A stretch of DNA of 64,000 nucleotides from Iodobacter ciconiae (lineage in GTDB: Bacteria; Pseudomonadota; Gammaproteobacteria; Burkholderiales; Chitinibacteraceae). The first letter of the stretch is position 1, and every line of letters starts with the position of its first letter. A model generated the notes under the pieces. The model was not told the DNA's origin. It did not search any database and worked only from the letters and a program-made list of their open reading frames with translations. Both the position numbers and the translations under genes were made by a program. Below are positions 1 to 9,537 of this stretch, one piece after another. The stretch covers positions 62,001-126,000 of the forward strand of contig NZ_CP034433.1 of the NCBI RefSeq assembly GCF_003952345.1, read 5' to 3'.

Positions 1-1331
1 ATGGCAAGCTGGCTGTGCAAAGTAATTATCTGCGCACCTGGGGCAATCCGCTGACTGATGCTGTGAGCGAAGGCTATAAGCGGCCACGTCATCCTCAGTC
101 GTTCAGATTTCCTCTTAAAGCGAGTGGGGAAACAGTACTGGTTACACCTTTTGGTGGCCCGCTTTACTTAAACTATGCAGGTGCTACAGCAGGCCAAAGT
201 GTGACGCTAAAGATTCGCGGCGCAGCTAAGTACTCACATTTTGATTTTACCAAGGCGCAAAGTGACGCGGATATCGATGAGGCGGTTGCCGCTTTAAAAC
301 GCAAGGATTTTGGCTGGCAAACTGCTAAGTTTGTAGGTGGAGAGATTCAGCAGACTATCAATTATGCGAATCAGGCGATGGGTACTCTGGACCCCAAAGT
401 CTATATCGTTGATCAAATCAAAGGCATGCTGTTCGATTCCAATCATATTGCAAACGGCTATAGCAATATGCCGATGTCGGCCAATGTTGCCGCCTTCTGT
501 GCGTCTGCGGGCTGGACATGTGGCGGACCAATCCATCGTGCACCGGGCGTGCAGCATTTTGTGGGCTGGATCTCGGCATGTGGCTATTTGTGTTCGGGTA
601 ATCCTTCGGATGGCTTTGCCGGTATCAGCGGTACAGGCTGGGGGCATGCTCATGAGCTGGGCCATAACACGGTGCAGCGTGTGATGCATATTGAGCTAAA
701 TGGTAAAGGTTGCTTAGTTGAGTGTGATAACAACATCCTGGCTAGCACTCATATGATGCGTCAGTATGGCCTTACAGGGTTGGACAACGGGCATCTCACC
801 GATCACCCTGCTCTTTACCAGTATATTGTACAAAACCGGCAAAATGGCCTGAGTGGTGAAGCACAGCGTGCTGATATGGAAAAACGCCTTTGGGGGGGAG
901 ATTCGCAAGATCCCATGCGGGCGGTGCATTTCCAGCTGGCCTTTCTTTTCAGTAAATACCGGGCCAAGGAATCTGTGCCAAGTATGCAAGCCAGCATGGA
1001 TTACTTTACCCTGCTGACGAAGGCAGATCGCTTAGTAAGCAAGGAGTGGGAGGCTGGTAATAAATATGGCATGAGTCGTTATGCGAATAACACCATCAAT
1101 AATCATGAGTTAATTTATGTCATTAGCTCCAAAATCATCGGGCAGGATGTGCGCAAAATCTTTGCCATGTATGGTTTGCCTTTAAGCCAGACTGCACTTG
1201 ATTCGGTGGCTGATCTTAAGCTGCCAGTTGCTTCAGAGCAGTTTTATGCGCTGGCCCAGAAGAAATTCAATCAGGTCTCTAGCGGGCAATGGCTGGATTT
1301 ATCGGCAGCAACGCCAGCCTATCCTCAATAA
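1..1331 (+). CDS. M60/ImpA-like secreted zinc metalloprotease, C-terminal part (gene cut by window edge)
   Basis: The reading frame is open to the left edge (first full codon at base 3), so only the C-terminal ~440 residues are present. A gluzincin motif HELGH encoded at 651-665 sits in the context GWGHAHELGHNTVQR, which is the M60/enhancin-type active site; the following Glu-rich helix and the long helical C-terminal part fit the SslE/ImpA group of extracellular proteases that attack mucin-like glycoproteins. Six Cys residues lie just before the motif, as expected for an exported protein, but the signal peptide would be upstream of the window. A GTG at 15 could be read as a start but would truncate the catalytic domain, so I treat it as internal. 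Family assignment is from the motif and overall pattern; substrate is inferred only. Confidence 0.8.
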   Translation, partial: GKLAVQSNYLRTWGNPLTDAVSEGYKRPRHPQSFRFPLKASGETVLVTPFGGPLYLNYAGATAGQSVTLKIRGAAKYSHFDFTKAQSDADIDEAVAALKRKDFGWQTAKFVGGEIQQTINYANQAMGTLDPKVYIVDQIKGMLFDSNHIANGYSNMPMSANVAAFCASAGWTCGGPIHRAPGVQHFVGWISACGYLCSGNPSDGFAGISGTGWGHAHELGHNTVQRVMHIELNGKGCLVECDNNILASTHMMRQYGLTGLDNGHLTDHPALYQYIVQNRQNGLSGEAQRADMEKRLWGGDSQDPMRAVHFQLAFLFSKYRAKESVPSMQASMDYFTLLTKADRLVSKEWEAGNKYGMSRYANNTINNHELIYVISSKIIGQDVRKIFAMYGLPLSQTALDSVADLKLPVASEQFYALAQKKFNQVSSGQWLDLSAATPAYPQ

Positions 1332-1344
1332 ACTGCGCATGCCA

Positions 1345-1382
1345 CAGTTTAAAGCCCACGCATAAGCGTGGGCTTTAAACTG
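1345..1382 (+). terminator. Strong hairpin after the metalloprotease
   Basis: A perfect 17-bp stem (1345-1361 with 1366-1382) closed by an ATAA loop begins 13 bases after the protease stop codon. There is no clear T-run, so it may act as a terminator or as a 3' stabilising hairpin. It lies between the convergent protease gene and the LysR remnant. Confidence 0.6.
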
Positions 1383-1389
1383 GCGGAGA

Positions 1390-1693
1390 CTATGCCAATG
1401 CCTTGGCCAGATAATCTACAAAGCTGGCCATTCTGGGGACAGCGTGCCTTGTTTATAAACGAGCCGCCCAGATCGTTTGCTTCGACGGCAGGGATATCGC
1501 TCAGTACAGCTTGCAGCTGGCCCGCTTGTAGATGCTTATCAATCAGAAAATGAGCCAGGCAAGCAATGCCGGCACCATTGAGTGTCAGGTGACGTAGTGC
1601 TCTGCCGCTGGATGCTCTGATTGCAGGGCTGATTACCCGCCCGCAGCCTCCGGTTTTAGAGCGTAGGTGCATTGGTCGTTGTTGGCCCGGCAC
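1390..1693 (-). pseudogene. LysR-type regulator remnant (C-terminal effector domain, frameshifted)
   Basis: On the minus strand, residues encoded near 1500-1620 read LRHLTLNGAGIACLAHF followed by QAGQLQAVLSD, the typical end of a LysR effector-binding domain. The family signature then breaks: the expected last helix (HAVPRMASFVDYLAKALA and stop at 1390-1392) is found in a different frame, starting around base 1450. The DNA-binding helix-turn-helix half is missing altogether. So this is the last third of a LysR gene carrying at least one frameshift, decayed and not expected to function. It lies downstream of the monooxygenase and DJ-1 genes on the same strand, and may once have regulated them. 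Confidence 0.6.
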
Positions 1694-1710
1694 AGCGTTA
1701 AGTCAGGGGT

Positions 1711-2019
1711 TTAGTGGCCAGAACGGTCTGTTAATAGGCTGGTCATGATGGTAACTGAGGGCTGTCTGGCCAGTTTGTCCGAGATTATCTGACGATAGTT
1801 TTGATAGTGGGGTGAAGCCTGATGGGCGCTAATAGACTCGGCGTCCTTGTATTCTTCAAACACGTGCAAGAGGGTCGGCTGCTCTGCTGACTGAAGCAGC
1901 TGATAGTGCAGGCATCCCGGCTCCTGGCGGCTGGAAACCGCCATGTTCCGTAGTACGGCGCGAACTTCTTCTACTGTGTGCGGCAGGCTTTCGAGTGTCG
2001 CAAAAATATACATGCTCAT
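1711..2019 (-). CDS. Antibiotic biosynthesis monooxygenase (ABM) domain protein
   Basis: A 102-residue single-domain protein of the ABM/quinol monooxygenase fold: it begins MSMYIFATLES, continues with a helix (EEVRAVLRNMAVSSRQEPGC), then the strand LHVFEEYKDAESISAHQASPH, which is the conserved W/E-Y-x-D-x-x-A-x-x-x-H region of these small dimeric enzymes. They oxidise quinols or similar aromatics without cofactor, or act as small-molecule-binding proteins. The start at 2019 is chosen because the fold begins there; a longer form from 2076 would read through a C10 tract. It follows the DJ-1 gene on the same strand after a 126-base gap, and may form a stress or electrophile detoxification unit with it. 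The specific substrate is unknown. Confidence 0.75.
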   Translation of the reverse strand: MSMYIFATLESLPHTVEEVRAVLRNMAVSSRQEPGCLHYQLLQSAEQPTLLHVFEEYKDAESISAHQASPHYQNYRQIISDKLARQPSVTIMTSLLTDRSGH

Positions 2020-2049
2020 AGTGTGTGGCCTGTGTTTGTTACTGTTGCT

Positions 2050-2059
2050 GGGGGGGGGG
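2050..2059 (-). repeat. C10/G10 homopolymer upstream of the ABM monooxygenase
   Basis: Ten consecutive G on the plus strand (C on the coding strand) end 31 bases before the ABM start codon, in the gap between the DJ-1 and ABM genes. Tracts of this length slip in replication and could vary expression of the downstream gene, or its frame if translation starts at 2076. Confidence 0.6.
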
Positions 2060-2145
2060 CTAACGGGCCCGACCATCCGCCACAGTTTCGGCGGGAAGGC
2101 CGGGTTTTTTTAGGGTGCAATACCTGCACCCTGTTTCCCACTGGT

Positions 2146-2832
2146 TTATGCGCGGGCGATGGCTTTGATCAGCAGATCGGCAACGGCCCCTCCGGAGGCT
2201 GGGTTCTGCCCCGTGATGACGCGCTGGTCTTCCACGGCAAATGTAGCCCACGGCTCATCGGCTTTCACATAGCTGGCGCCGCGCTTAACTATTTCGTCCT
2301 CGGTCATGAATGGCACATACTGGTCGAGCTGTGCCTGTTGCTCTTCTTCATTAGAAAAGCCGGTAATTTTCTTATCCTTAATCAGCAGCGTCCCATCGGA
2401 GAGTGCGATGTTCAGTAGCCCTGCTGCGCCATGACAAACTGATGAGACATATCCGCCCGCTTCATAAATTTTGCGGCTAAGATCTTGGAAATCCTTATTA
2501 TCGGGAAAGTCCCACATCACACCATGGCCACCTACAAAGTAAATGGCTACGTAGTCGTCAGCAGTCACATCACTGGGTTTTAGTGTTGTACCCAGGCGGT
2601 TCATGAAATCGCGGTTGTGGTACCACTCCCAGTCAATGGTTTCTGCCAGAGCCAAACTGTGCGGATCGATCGGTGTATACCCGCCATTGGGTGTCACAAA
2701 GTCTACCTTGAAGCCGGTTTTCTCTACTTTTGCGACAAAATGCACGACTTCACCGAGCCATATACCGGTTGCACGTGTGATATTCGGATATTTTTCCGTG
2801 GTCGTCATTACAACGAGAATTTTCTTGGTCAT
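2146..2832 (-). CDS. DJ-1/PfpI family protein (type 1 glutamine amidotransferase-like, Hsp31-type)
   Basis: A 228-residue protein with the DJ-1/PfpI nucleophile elbow SVCHGA (Cys133, His134), the conserved acidic residue in the GE step (Glu28), and the glycine turn VGGHGVMWDFP. Size and the N-terminal stretch PNGGYTPIDPHS place it in the Hsp31-like branch, which includes glyoxalase III and deglycase/chaperone activities against methylglyoxal-type damage; the exact activity cannot be read from sequence. Start chosen at 2832 because AAAGGAAA lies eight bases upstream. It is transcribed away from the AraC regulator at 3018, the usual arrangement for a locally controlled detoxification gene. Confidence 0.85.
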   Translation of the reverse strand: MTKKILVVMTTTEKYPNITRATGIWLGEVVHFVAKVEKTGFKVDFVTPNGGYTPIDPHSLALAETIDWEWYHNRDFMNRLGTTLKPSDVTADDYVAIYFVGGHGVMWDFPDNKDFQDLSRKIYEAGGYVSSVCHGAAGLLNIALSDGTLLIKDKKITGFSNEEEQQAQLDQYVPFMTEDEIVKRGASYVKADEPWATFAVEDQRVITGQNPASGGAVADLLIKAIARA

Positions 2833-3017
2833 CACAATTTCCTTTGGTCTGTGCGACGTTTGTCGCGATAACGACATTAAAGCGCTAATCTTTATTGCCA
2901 GGAATGCCTAAAGATTGCACTTACTTGCCTAATTGTATTTTCCACCATAGGAATTGGATTGATAATAATTGATTTCCGTTACACTCTTTGCATTCAGTTA
3001 GCTTAATCCTTGTTGCC

Positions 3018-3929
3018 ATGCCTATTACCAGCTCACGTATCGCTCGTCAGATTTTGTCCCTTACTCCTCATAATGGGCATATTCCATCCGGACTGGATGG
3101 TGTCACCCTTATGCGGGCCAATGCCACGGTGGCACCTACACCTGTTTTGCAGGAGCCGACTATCGTGATTATGGGGCAGGGACTTAAGCGGGGCTATTTG
3201 GGTGATGAAGTATTTCACTATCAGCCGGGTCAGTATCTGATTGTGGCTGTTCCCATGCATTTCAATTGCGATACGGTTGTGTGCGGAGATGGCCCCATGC
3301 TGGCTTTGGCTGTTCGGGTGGATATGTCAACGATAAGTGAACTGCTATCAAAAATGAATCTGAGTACGATGCCTGGTATTGATGCACCCAAACGCGGGAT
3401 GGTTGTGGCAGATCTGGACGATGCGATGAACGATACGGTTTATCGCCTGTTGCAGGCACTGGCTTCACCAGACGAGGTGCGGGTGCTGGGGCCTCAATTG
3501 GTACGGGAGCTGCACTATCGCGTATTGCAAGGAGCTGGTGGTGAGTGTTTGCGGGCCCTGCTTGCCTGGCATGGCCGCTATGGCTCAATTTATCGGGCTT
3601 GCGAGCATATTAGAGTTAATTACTCTCAGGATCTGGATATTGCTACGCTGGCTCGTGAAGCGGCTATGAGTCCATCCGTGTTTCACCAGTCGTTTAAAAC
3701 GGTGACGGGAAACTCCCCCATCCAGTATCTCAAGGCCATTCGGCTTCACCGTGCGCGCGAGCTGATTCTCTACGCTGGTAAAGGGGTAGCACAAGCGGCC
3801 TATGCGGTGGGCTATGTCAGCGCATCACAGTTTAGCCGTGAGTTTAAGCGACTTTTTGCTTACTCCCCGACAGAAGCAACTTGCCATATCGGGGAGCACG
3901 CAGCGGTGCATTTGTTGTCGCCCGGTTAA
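3018..3929 (+). CDS. AraC-family transcriptional regulator
   Basis: A 303-residue regulator. Residues ~10-160 form a cupin-like effector domain of the AraC_N type (PTIVIMGQGLKRGYLGDEVF, then a YQPGQYLIVAVPM strand); residues ~200-300 carry two helix-turn-helix units, with DIATLAREAAMSPSVFHQSF and the hallmark YAVGYVSASQFSREFKRLF. The start at 3018 gives the usual length, though no strong ribosome binding site precedes it. It is divergent from the DJ-1 and ABM genes across a 185-base gap, so it probably controls them and itself. The inducer is unknown; members with this N-terminal type often sense aldehydes or aromatic compounds. Confidence 0.85.
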   Translation: MPITSSRIARQILSLTPHNGHIPSGLDGVTLMRANATVAPTPVLQEPTIVIMGQGLKRGYLGDEVFHYQPGQYLIVAVPMHFNCDTVVCGDGPMLALAVRVDMSTISELLSKMNLSTMPGIDAPKRGMVVADLDDAMNDTVYRLLQALASPDEVRVLGPQLVRELHYRVLQGAGGECLRALLAWHGRYGSIYRACEHIRVNYSQDLDIATLAREAAMSPSVFHQSFKTVTGNSPIQYLKAIRLHRARELILYAGKGVAQAAYAVGYVSASQFSREFKRLFAYSPTEATCHIGEHAAVHLLSPG

Positions 3930-4351
3930 AGCTGGCAATGCTCGGCTGCAGTTCAGGTTTTTTTGTGCGGTTGTCTTCTGGAAAAGATATCGTTATTAAC
4001 TCGGTCTGAACAGGTTTGGCAGCCGGTCATGACCATCTGGATGCTGTGTGGGCGCATAACAGTAAGGCAATTTTGAAAAGTGCTTTTTTCAGGCAGAAGA
4101 GCTGCTTAAAATCAGTGTTAGCTAAAGCTCTGTACTTAAAAGATTTTGCTTTTTTAGTCCGCTGAGCGTCTTGGCGGGCAACTGGCGGGGTTATTTGCGC
4201 TGCCATAGTTCTGCACGCTTTGCAGAAAACCGGCAAAATGACAGGTTAAACCTAGGTAGTGCGGCTTTATTTGATGATTTTAGGTGATGTTCCTGTTCAA
4301 AATAATCAAATCAAACGCGCTACGCGCACCTTAGAATTTCGGAAAGACAGC
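3930..4351. other. Intergenic, 422 bases, no gene seen
   Basis: Between the AraC gene and the FAD oxidoreductase. I see no conserved reading frame, RNA gene or strong hairpin. The leader and promoter of the downstream gene should lie in the right part; GGAAAG just before 4352 is its ribosome binding site. Confidence 0.5.
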
Positions 4352-5962
4352 ATGTTAAGAATAAACGAAGTAAAACTACCCCTTGATCATTCGGCAGACG
4401 AGTTAAAACAGGCACTGCTCAAGCGCCTTGCTGTACCTGAGAGTGATCTGATTAGCTTCACCATCTTTAAGCGCAGCTACGATGCACGCAAACGTGCGGC
4501 CATCTTACTGATCTACTCCCTGGATGCAGACGTCAGAAACGAAGCGGCGGTGCTCAAACGCTTGAAAGCCGATCGCCACATCATGGTATCCCCGGATATT
4601 GAATACCAATATGTAGGCCACGCGCCGGAAGGATTAACTGATCGCCCGGTTGTGATTGGCACTGGTCCCTGTGGTCTGTTTGCTGGTTTATTGCTGGCAC
4701 AAATGGGGTTTAAGCCGATTATTTTAGAGCGCGGTAAGGCCGTGCGTGAGCGCACTAAAGACACCTGGGGCTTATGGCGCAAGGGTGAGCTAAATCCCGA
4801 GTCGAATGTGCAATACGGTGAAGGCGGCGCGGGTACGTTTTCTGACGGTAAGCTTTACAGCCAGATTAAAGACCCGAAGCATCTTGGGCATAAAGTTTTA
4901 CAAGAGTTTGTAAAGGCAGGCGCGCCAGACGAGATTATGTACGTCAGTAAACCCCATATCGGAACGTTTCGTTTAGTCAGCATGGTTGAAAGCATGCGTG
5001 CCAATATTATTGAGCTGGGCGGTGAAGTGCGCTTTTCCAGTAAGGTAGAGCAGCTGATCCTGAAGAACGGTCAGGTTGAAGGCGTAGAGCTGGCTGGTGG
5101 CGAAAAAATCCACTCCGGGCATGTGGTGCTGGCCATTGGCCATAGCGCGCGTGATACTTTTTACAAGTTATTCGAGCAGGGCGTGTATATGGAGGCCAAG
5201 CCGTTTTCGCTTGGCTTTAGGGTGGAACACCCGCAAACTTTAATTGATGCTGCCCGCTTTGGCCCAAGTGCCGGCCATCCGATTCTGGGCGCGGCAGATT
5301 ACAAACTGGTGCACCACGCCAGCAATGGCCGCTCGGTGTATAGCTTTTGTATGTGTCCGGGTGGCACGGTGGTGGCGGCAGCTTCCGAGCCGGGCCGGGT
5401 CGTCACTAATGGCATGAGCCAATATTCGCGCAATGAGCGTAATGCCAATGCGGCGATTGTGGTGGGGATTACGCCGGAAGAAGATTTCCCTGGCCATCCG
5501 CTGGCAGGGATCGAGCTGCAGCGTAAGTGGGAAAGTAAGGCTTTTGAGGCGGGCGGCAGCACTTATCAGGCGCCAGTACAAAAGGTGGGCGATTTTCTGA
5601 AAGGCAAGCCTTCTACCGAGTTTGGTTCGGTGGTGCCTTCTTATACGCCTGGCGTGCATTTAACTGACTTAGCCGATTGTCTGCCTGAATATGCCATTAC
5701 CGCAATTCGCGAAGCGATGCCAGCGTTTGATAAGCAAATTAAAGGCTTTGGTATGAGTGATGCGCTGTTTACTGGCGTAGAAACCCGCACCTCCTCGCCT
5801 GTGCGCATCAAGCGTGATAACAGCACGCTGCAAAGCATCAACACCAAAGGCTTATTTCCTGCGGGCGAGGGCGCTGGCTACGCAGGCGGGATTTTATCGG
5901 CCGGTGTAGACGGCATTAAAATCGCCGAAGCGGTGGCTTTGAGTATTTTGAATGCCCGCTAA
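4352..5962 (+). CDS. FAD-dependent dehydrogenase (COG2509-type NAD(P)/FAD oxidoreductase)
   Basis: A 536-residue flavoprotein. Residues ~1-90 form an N-terminal extension with a SFTIFKRSYDARKR pattern typical of this family, followed by the dinucleotide fold VIGTGPCGLFAG (101-112) and LERGKAVRERT. The GGAGTFSDGKLYSQIKD segment and the C-terminal FAD loop (GLFPAGEGAGYAGGILSAGVDG) are both conserved in the family, whose members are predicted soluble dehydrogenases of unknown substrate. Start at 4352 is preferred over an upstream TTG-like frame because a GGAAAG ribosome site lies just before it and the domain begins there. It stands alone: 218 bases separate it from glgC. No operon partner suggests its pathway. 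Confidence 0.85.
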   Translation: MLRINEVKLPLDHSADELKQALLKRLAVPESDLISFTIFKRSYDARKRAAILLIYSLDADVRNEAAVLKRLKADRHIMVSPDIEYQYVGHAPEGLTDRPVVIGTGPCGLFAGLLLAQMGFKPIILERGKAVRERTKDTWGLWRKGELNPESNVQYGEGGAGTFSDGKLYSQIKDPKHLGHKVLQEFVKAGAPDEIMYVSKPHIGTFRLVSMVESMRANIIELGGEVRFSSKVEQLILKNGQVEGVELAGGEKIHSGHVVLAIGHSARDTFYKLFEQGVYMEAKPFSLGFRVEHPQTLIDAARFGPSAGHPILGAADYKLVHHASNGRSVYSFCMCPGGTVVAAASEPGRVVTNGMSQYSRNERNANAAIVVGITPEEDFPGHPLAGIELQRKWESKAFEAGGSTYQAPVQKVGDFLKGKPSTEFGSVVPSYTPGVHLTDLADCLPEYAITAIREAMPAFDKQIKGFGMSDALFTGVETRTSSPVRIKRDNSTLQSINTKGLFPAGEGAGYAGGILSAGVDGIKIAEAVALSILNAR

Positions 5963-6180
5963 TATCCGATAGGCTCTGTGGTGTTTTTTCCCCTCGTCCC
6001 ATGAGGAAGCGGGGAAAGTATTTCTATTTATATGAGTGAAATCATCGCGTTTAAAAATATCTGATCACTTAATTAGCACCTACTGGGCTGCTGATTTGTC
6101 TGATTACAAATCTTTCTCAGAAATTGCCCCCAGGCTTGCTTAATATCTATAGAGGTAGTTTTATCTATGGGAGTGGTGAG

Positions 6181-7449
6181 ATGGAAGCAATTGATAAGCT
6201 GGTTTTAGCCCGCCAGCTCCCTAATCAGGCAGTCGCACTGGTGCTGGCAGGCGGCCGGGGCTCACGTTTAAAAGATTTAACCAATCATCGCGCCAAGCCC
6301 GCAGTGCATTTTGGGGGTAAATACCGGATTATTGATTTTGCCCTGTCCAATTGCCTTAATTCTGGCATTCGCCGCATTGGCGTGATTACCCAATATAAAT
6401 CGCATAGCTTATTACGGCATTTACAGCGTGGCTGGTCTTTTTTGCGTAATGAAATGAATGAATTTATTGATTTATTACCTGCCCAGCAAAGAGTGGATGA
6501 AGAGCACTGGTATCGTGGCACTGCCGATGCGGTATTTCAAAATTTGGACATTATCCGCAGCTATAAAGCGCAATATGTGCTGATTCTGGCGGGGGACCAT
6601 ATTTATAAAATGGATTATTCCCGCATGCTGCTTGACCATGTAGAAAACGATGCCGCCTGCACGATTGCCTGTATTGAAGTGGACAGAGTAGAAGCCTCTG
6701 CCTTTGGCGTGATGGCGGTGGATGAAAATCGAAAAATCACCGCTTTTATTGAAAAACCGACCGATCCGCCAGCCATGCCTAATAAAAGCGATAAGGCTTT
6801 GGCATCAATGGGCGTATATGTTTTTAATGCCGATTATATTAATCGCATGCTGGCTGAAGATCTGGCCGATGAAGAATCTTCCCACGATTTTGGTAAAGAT
6901 ATTATTCCGCGCATTGTGGCCGAAGGCCGTGCGCTGGCTCATCCATTTAGTGCATCTTGTGTTTCCAGTGACTTAGGTGCACTACCTTACTGGCGTGATG
7001 TAGGCACGGTCGATGCTTATTGGGAAGCCAATTTAGATCTGGCATCTGTCGTGCCGGACCTGGATATTTACGATAAAAACTGGCCGATCTGGACGCATCA
7101 GGAGCAGCTTTCCCCGGCTAAATTTGTGCAGGATATTAACGGCAGCCACGGTATGACATTAAATTCACTGGTCTCTGGCGGCTGTATTGTTTCTGGCTCT
7201 TTAGTCAATAACTCGGTGCTATTTTCCAAAGTACGTTTGCATTCTTTTTGTGCCATTGATTCGGCGGTGATCCTGCCATCCGTTACTGTGGGGCGCTCTA
7301 GCCGCCTGCGCCGCTGCGTGATCGACCGCGGCTGCCAAATCCCTGAAGGCACGGTGATTGGCGAGGATCGAAGCAAAGACGAAAAGCGCTTTTATTGCTC
7401 CGAAGGCGGCGTAGTGCTGGTTACAAGGGAAATGCTGGCGAAGCTGTGA
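6181..7449 (+). CDS. glgC: Glucose-1-phosphate adenylyltransferase
   Basis: ADP-glucose pyrophosphorylase, making ADP-glucose from ATP and glucose-1-phosphate, the committed step of bacterial glycogen synthesis. The 422-residue length is standard. Motifs: the nucleotide loop [20 protein letters not shown] near the N-terminus, [14 protein letters not shown], the [11 protein letters not shown] substrate region, [10 protein letters not shown], and a C-terminal left-handed beta-helix ([20 protein letters not shown]). Start at 6181 follows a GAGTGGTGAG leader. It is the first of three glycogen genes in the same direction (glgC, glgA, glgP), but about 290 bases of repeat DNA separate it from glgA, so tight co-transcription is uncertain. 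Allosteric sites are not assessed. Confidence 0.95.
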   Translation: MEAIDKLVLARQLPNQAVALVLAGGRGSRLKDLTNHRAKPAVHFGGKYRIIDFALSNCLNSGIRRIGVITQYKSHSLLRHLQRGWSFLRNEMNEFIDLLPAQQRVDEEHWYRGTADAVFQNLDIIRSYKAQYVLILAGDHIYKMDYSRMLLDHVENDAACTIACIEVDRVEASAFGVMAVDENRKITAFIEKPTDPPAMPNKSDKALASMGVYVFNADYINRMLAEDLADEESSHDFGKDIIPRIVAEGRALAHPFSASCVSSDLGALPYWRDVGTVDAYWEANLDLASVVPDLDIYDKNWPIWTHQEQLSPAKFVQDINGSHGMTLNSLVSGGCIVSGSLVNNSVLFSKVRLHSFCAIDSAVILPSVTVGRSSRLRRCVIDRGCQIPEGTVIGEDRSKDEKRFYCSEGGVVLVTREMLAKL

Positions 7450-7451
7450 TA

Positions 7452-7689
7452 AAACCCAAACCTTGAACCACGGAGGGCACAGAGAACATGGAGTCTCACG
7501 GAGAAAACCTGATACGTCCTATTTTTGAAATAGCGCCATTTTCGCTGAATTTCTGATAAAAACACTCGGGATCACGGCTTGCCTTGTTTGTGTTGATTTC
7601 TAGCCAAAGCCTAAAGTGGACATATCACCTTTGAATCGTTTGGCTTTCTCTGTGTCCTCAGTGTTCTCTGTGGTTCAAGATTTGGGTTT
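7452..7689. repeat. R2 palindromic intergenic repeat between glgC and glgA
   Basis: The left end (AAACCCAAACCTTGAACCAC from 7453) and the reverse complement of the right end (AAACCCAAATCTTGAACCAC, ending 7689) are nearly identical, so the 238-base segment is bounded by inverted repeats of about 35 bases. The internal GCACAGAGAACA-type blocks recur at 9199-9236 and 12020-12113. No coding potential. It starts two bases after the glgC stop and may serve as its terminator. Confidence 0.75.
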
Positions 7690-7740
7690 GGGGGCTTTTG
7701 TGTTTACGAAGTTTGCTAAAACCAACAAAGGTAGCCGTCT

Positions 7741-9177
7741 ATGCGCGTGTTACATGTTTGTGCCGAGTTGTTTCCGCTATTAAAAACCGGTGGGCTGGCC
7801 GATGTGGCGGGGGCTTTGCCGCTGGCGCTGGCGCCTTTGGGCTGTGATGTGCGTGTGCTCTTGCCGGGTTTTCCGGCCATCTTGGCGGGGCTGGATATTG
7901 ATGGTGAAGTGGCGGCGGTGAATAGCATGGCGGGGCCTGTCCGTGTGTTATTCGGTCATACCGCCAGCGGTATTGCCGTGTATGTGATTGATGCGCCACA
8001 TTGCTTTGATCGCCCCGGCAGCCCTTATCTGGATGTAGGCCAGCAGCCTTATAGCGATAATCATCTGCGTTTTGCGCTGCTTGGCTGGGTGGCTGCACGG
8101 CTTGCCAGCGGGCAGGACCCTTTCTGGCGGGCAGAGCTGGTGCATGCCCACGATTGGCATGCGGGCCTTGTGCCTGCTTATTTAGTAGCTGCGGGTCGGC
8201 CTGCAAAAAGCGTGTTTACCGTGCACAACTTAGCTTATCAGGGCGTGTTTCCTGCCTCGGCTTTTGCCAGCTTAGGATTGCCGCCACAATTTTTTACGCT
8301 GGAAGGGCTGGAGTTTCACGGCAAGATTTCCTTTATGAAAGCCGGGCTGTATTTTTGCGACCATATCAGCACTGTATCTCCGCGCTACGCCAGCGAAATC
8401 ACCCATGATGAGCAGGGCTGCGGCTTAGATGGCCTGCTTCGAACCCGCAAAGCCGATCTGAGTGGCATCTTAAATGGCGTAGACGATCAGATCTGGAACC
8501 CGAATCTTGATCCGCTGATTATTGCCCATTACAGCGTGGAAAAAATGCAGGGTAAGGCCAAATGCAAGCTGGATATGCAAATACGCATGGGTTTAGATCA
8601 AAACAGCGAACAGCCGCTGTTTGCCGTAGTTAGCCGTCTTACCGAGCAAAAAGGGCTGCATCTGGTGCTGGCTGCGCTGGATGAAATCACCCGTCGTGGC
8701 GGGCAGTTTGTGCTGTTAGGTGGGGGTGACACGGCCTTGGAAGATGCATTTAAAGCTGCTGCCGCAGCCAACCCTGCGCAAATTGCCGTGCAAATCGGTT
8801 ACGACGAAGATTGCTCGCACCGCATCATGGCCGCCGCCGATGTACTGCTCGTGCCCAGCCGCTTTGAGCCCTGCGGCCTTACTCAGCTTTACGCCCTGAA
8901 ATACGGCACGCTGCCCTTGGTACGCAGAGTCGGTGGTCTGGCCGATACGGTAGTTGATTGCAGCTTAGAAAACTTAGAAGACGCCAGCGCCACCGGCTTT
9001 GTCTTTGACGACTTTAATGTAGCGGCCCTCACCCGCGCACTAAGACGCGCGTTTATCCTCTGGCAACGTCCAAAAGACTGGAAATCCACCCGCCGCAGTG
9101 CTATGCAGGCCGATTTTGGCTGGAGTGCGGCGGCTGCGCAGTATGTGGCTTTGTATGAGAGATTAATGGCTGAATAA
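7741..9177 (+). CDS. glgA: Glycogen synthase (ADP-glucose, GT5)
   Basis: Transfers glucose from ADP-glucose to the growing alpha-1,4-glucan. The 478-residue protein starts [20 protein letters not shown], containing the [16 protein letters not shown]-glucose-binding motif of GT5 enzymes; [15 protein letters not shown] follows at ~residue 135, and the C-terminal Rossmann half has [17 protein letters not shown] and [11 protein letters not shown] full-length enzyme with no visible damage. It lies between two blocks of repeat DNA, downstream of glgC and upstream of glgP. A branching enzyme (glgB) and debranching enzyme are not in the window. Base composition is richer in G and C than in glgP next to it. 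Confidence 0.95.
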   Translation: MRVLHVCAELFPLLKTGGLADVAGALPLALAPLGCDVRVLLPGFPAILAGLDIDGEVAAVNSMAGPVRVLFGHTASGIAVYVIDAPHCFDRPGSPYLDVGQQPYSDNHLRFALLGWVAARLASGQDPFWRAELVHAHDWHAGLVPAYLVAAGRPAKSVFTVHNLAYQGVFPASAFASLGLPPQFFTLEGLEFHGKISFMKAGLYFCDHISTVSPRYASEITHDEQGCGLDGLLRTRKADLSGILNGVDDQIWNPNLDPLIIAHYSVEKMQGKAKCKLDMQIRMGLDQNSEQPLFAVVSRLTEQKGLHLVLAALDEITRRGGQFVLLGGGDTALEDAFKAAAAANPAQIAVQIGYDEDCSHRIMAAADVLLVPSRFEPCGLTQLYALKYGTLPLVRRVGGLADTVVDCSLENLEDASATGFVFDDFNVAALTRALRRAFILWQRPKDWKSTRRSAMQADFGWSAAAAQYVALYERLMAE

Positions 9178-9198
9178 GGTGATTCCGCTGGCTCTGAC

Positions 9199-9236
9199 AA
9201 AACCCAAATCTTGAGCCACAGAGGTCACGGAGAAAG
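9199..9236. repeat. R2 half-element after glgA
   Basis: AAAACCCAAATCTTGAGCCA followed by CAGAGGTCACGGAGAAAGC matches one arm of the R2 family; the partner arm is absent here. It runs straight into an R1 fragment. Confidence 0.65.
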
Positions 9237-9239
9237 CTG

Positions 9240-9471
9240 TCACTTCTTGAAGCACGCCGAAGCGAGGAATAAGCAGCTCAGGGGTTCGGAAAAAGGGTAG
9301 GGTTTGCTCCCGGGCAGCCTTTTTCGCCGAACTGATTATCTGCAGTGAGGGGCCTTCGTGCTTTTGGAGTTGCGGTTTTGCTTGCTTTCTTGGCCGTTCA
9401 AGAAAGTGAGTCTTTGTGGGGACGCCGCACCAAAATCAATGTGCCGAAGGCACTAAAAAAAAGCAAGCACT
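9240..9471 (+). repeat. R1 dispersed element, internal fragment (copy 1)
   Basis: Shares ordered blocks with the copies at 20280, 40436 and 41587: CTTGAA-CACGCCG-AGCGAGGAA, CTTTCTTGG, and the small palindrome GTGCCGAAGGCAC followed by A's. The terminal inverted repeats seen in other copies are missing, so it is a truncated or diverged copy, between glgA and glgP. Confidence 0.6.
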
Positions 9472-9537
9472 GCGTAATTATTAGTTAATAAAACATGTCA
9501 GCAACGGCAGTCAGTGTTTTTAACAAAGGAGCACCCC

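Noticed and set aside
3930..4351. A 69-codon minus-strand frame between the AraC and FAD genes
   Set aside because: No family pattern, poor start and Lys-rich composition typical of random AT-rich DNA.
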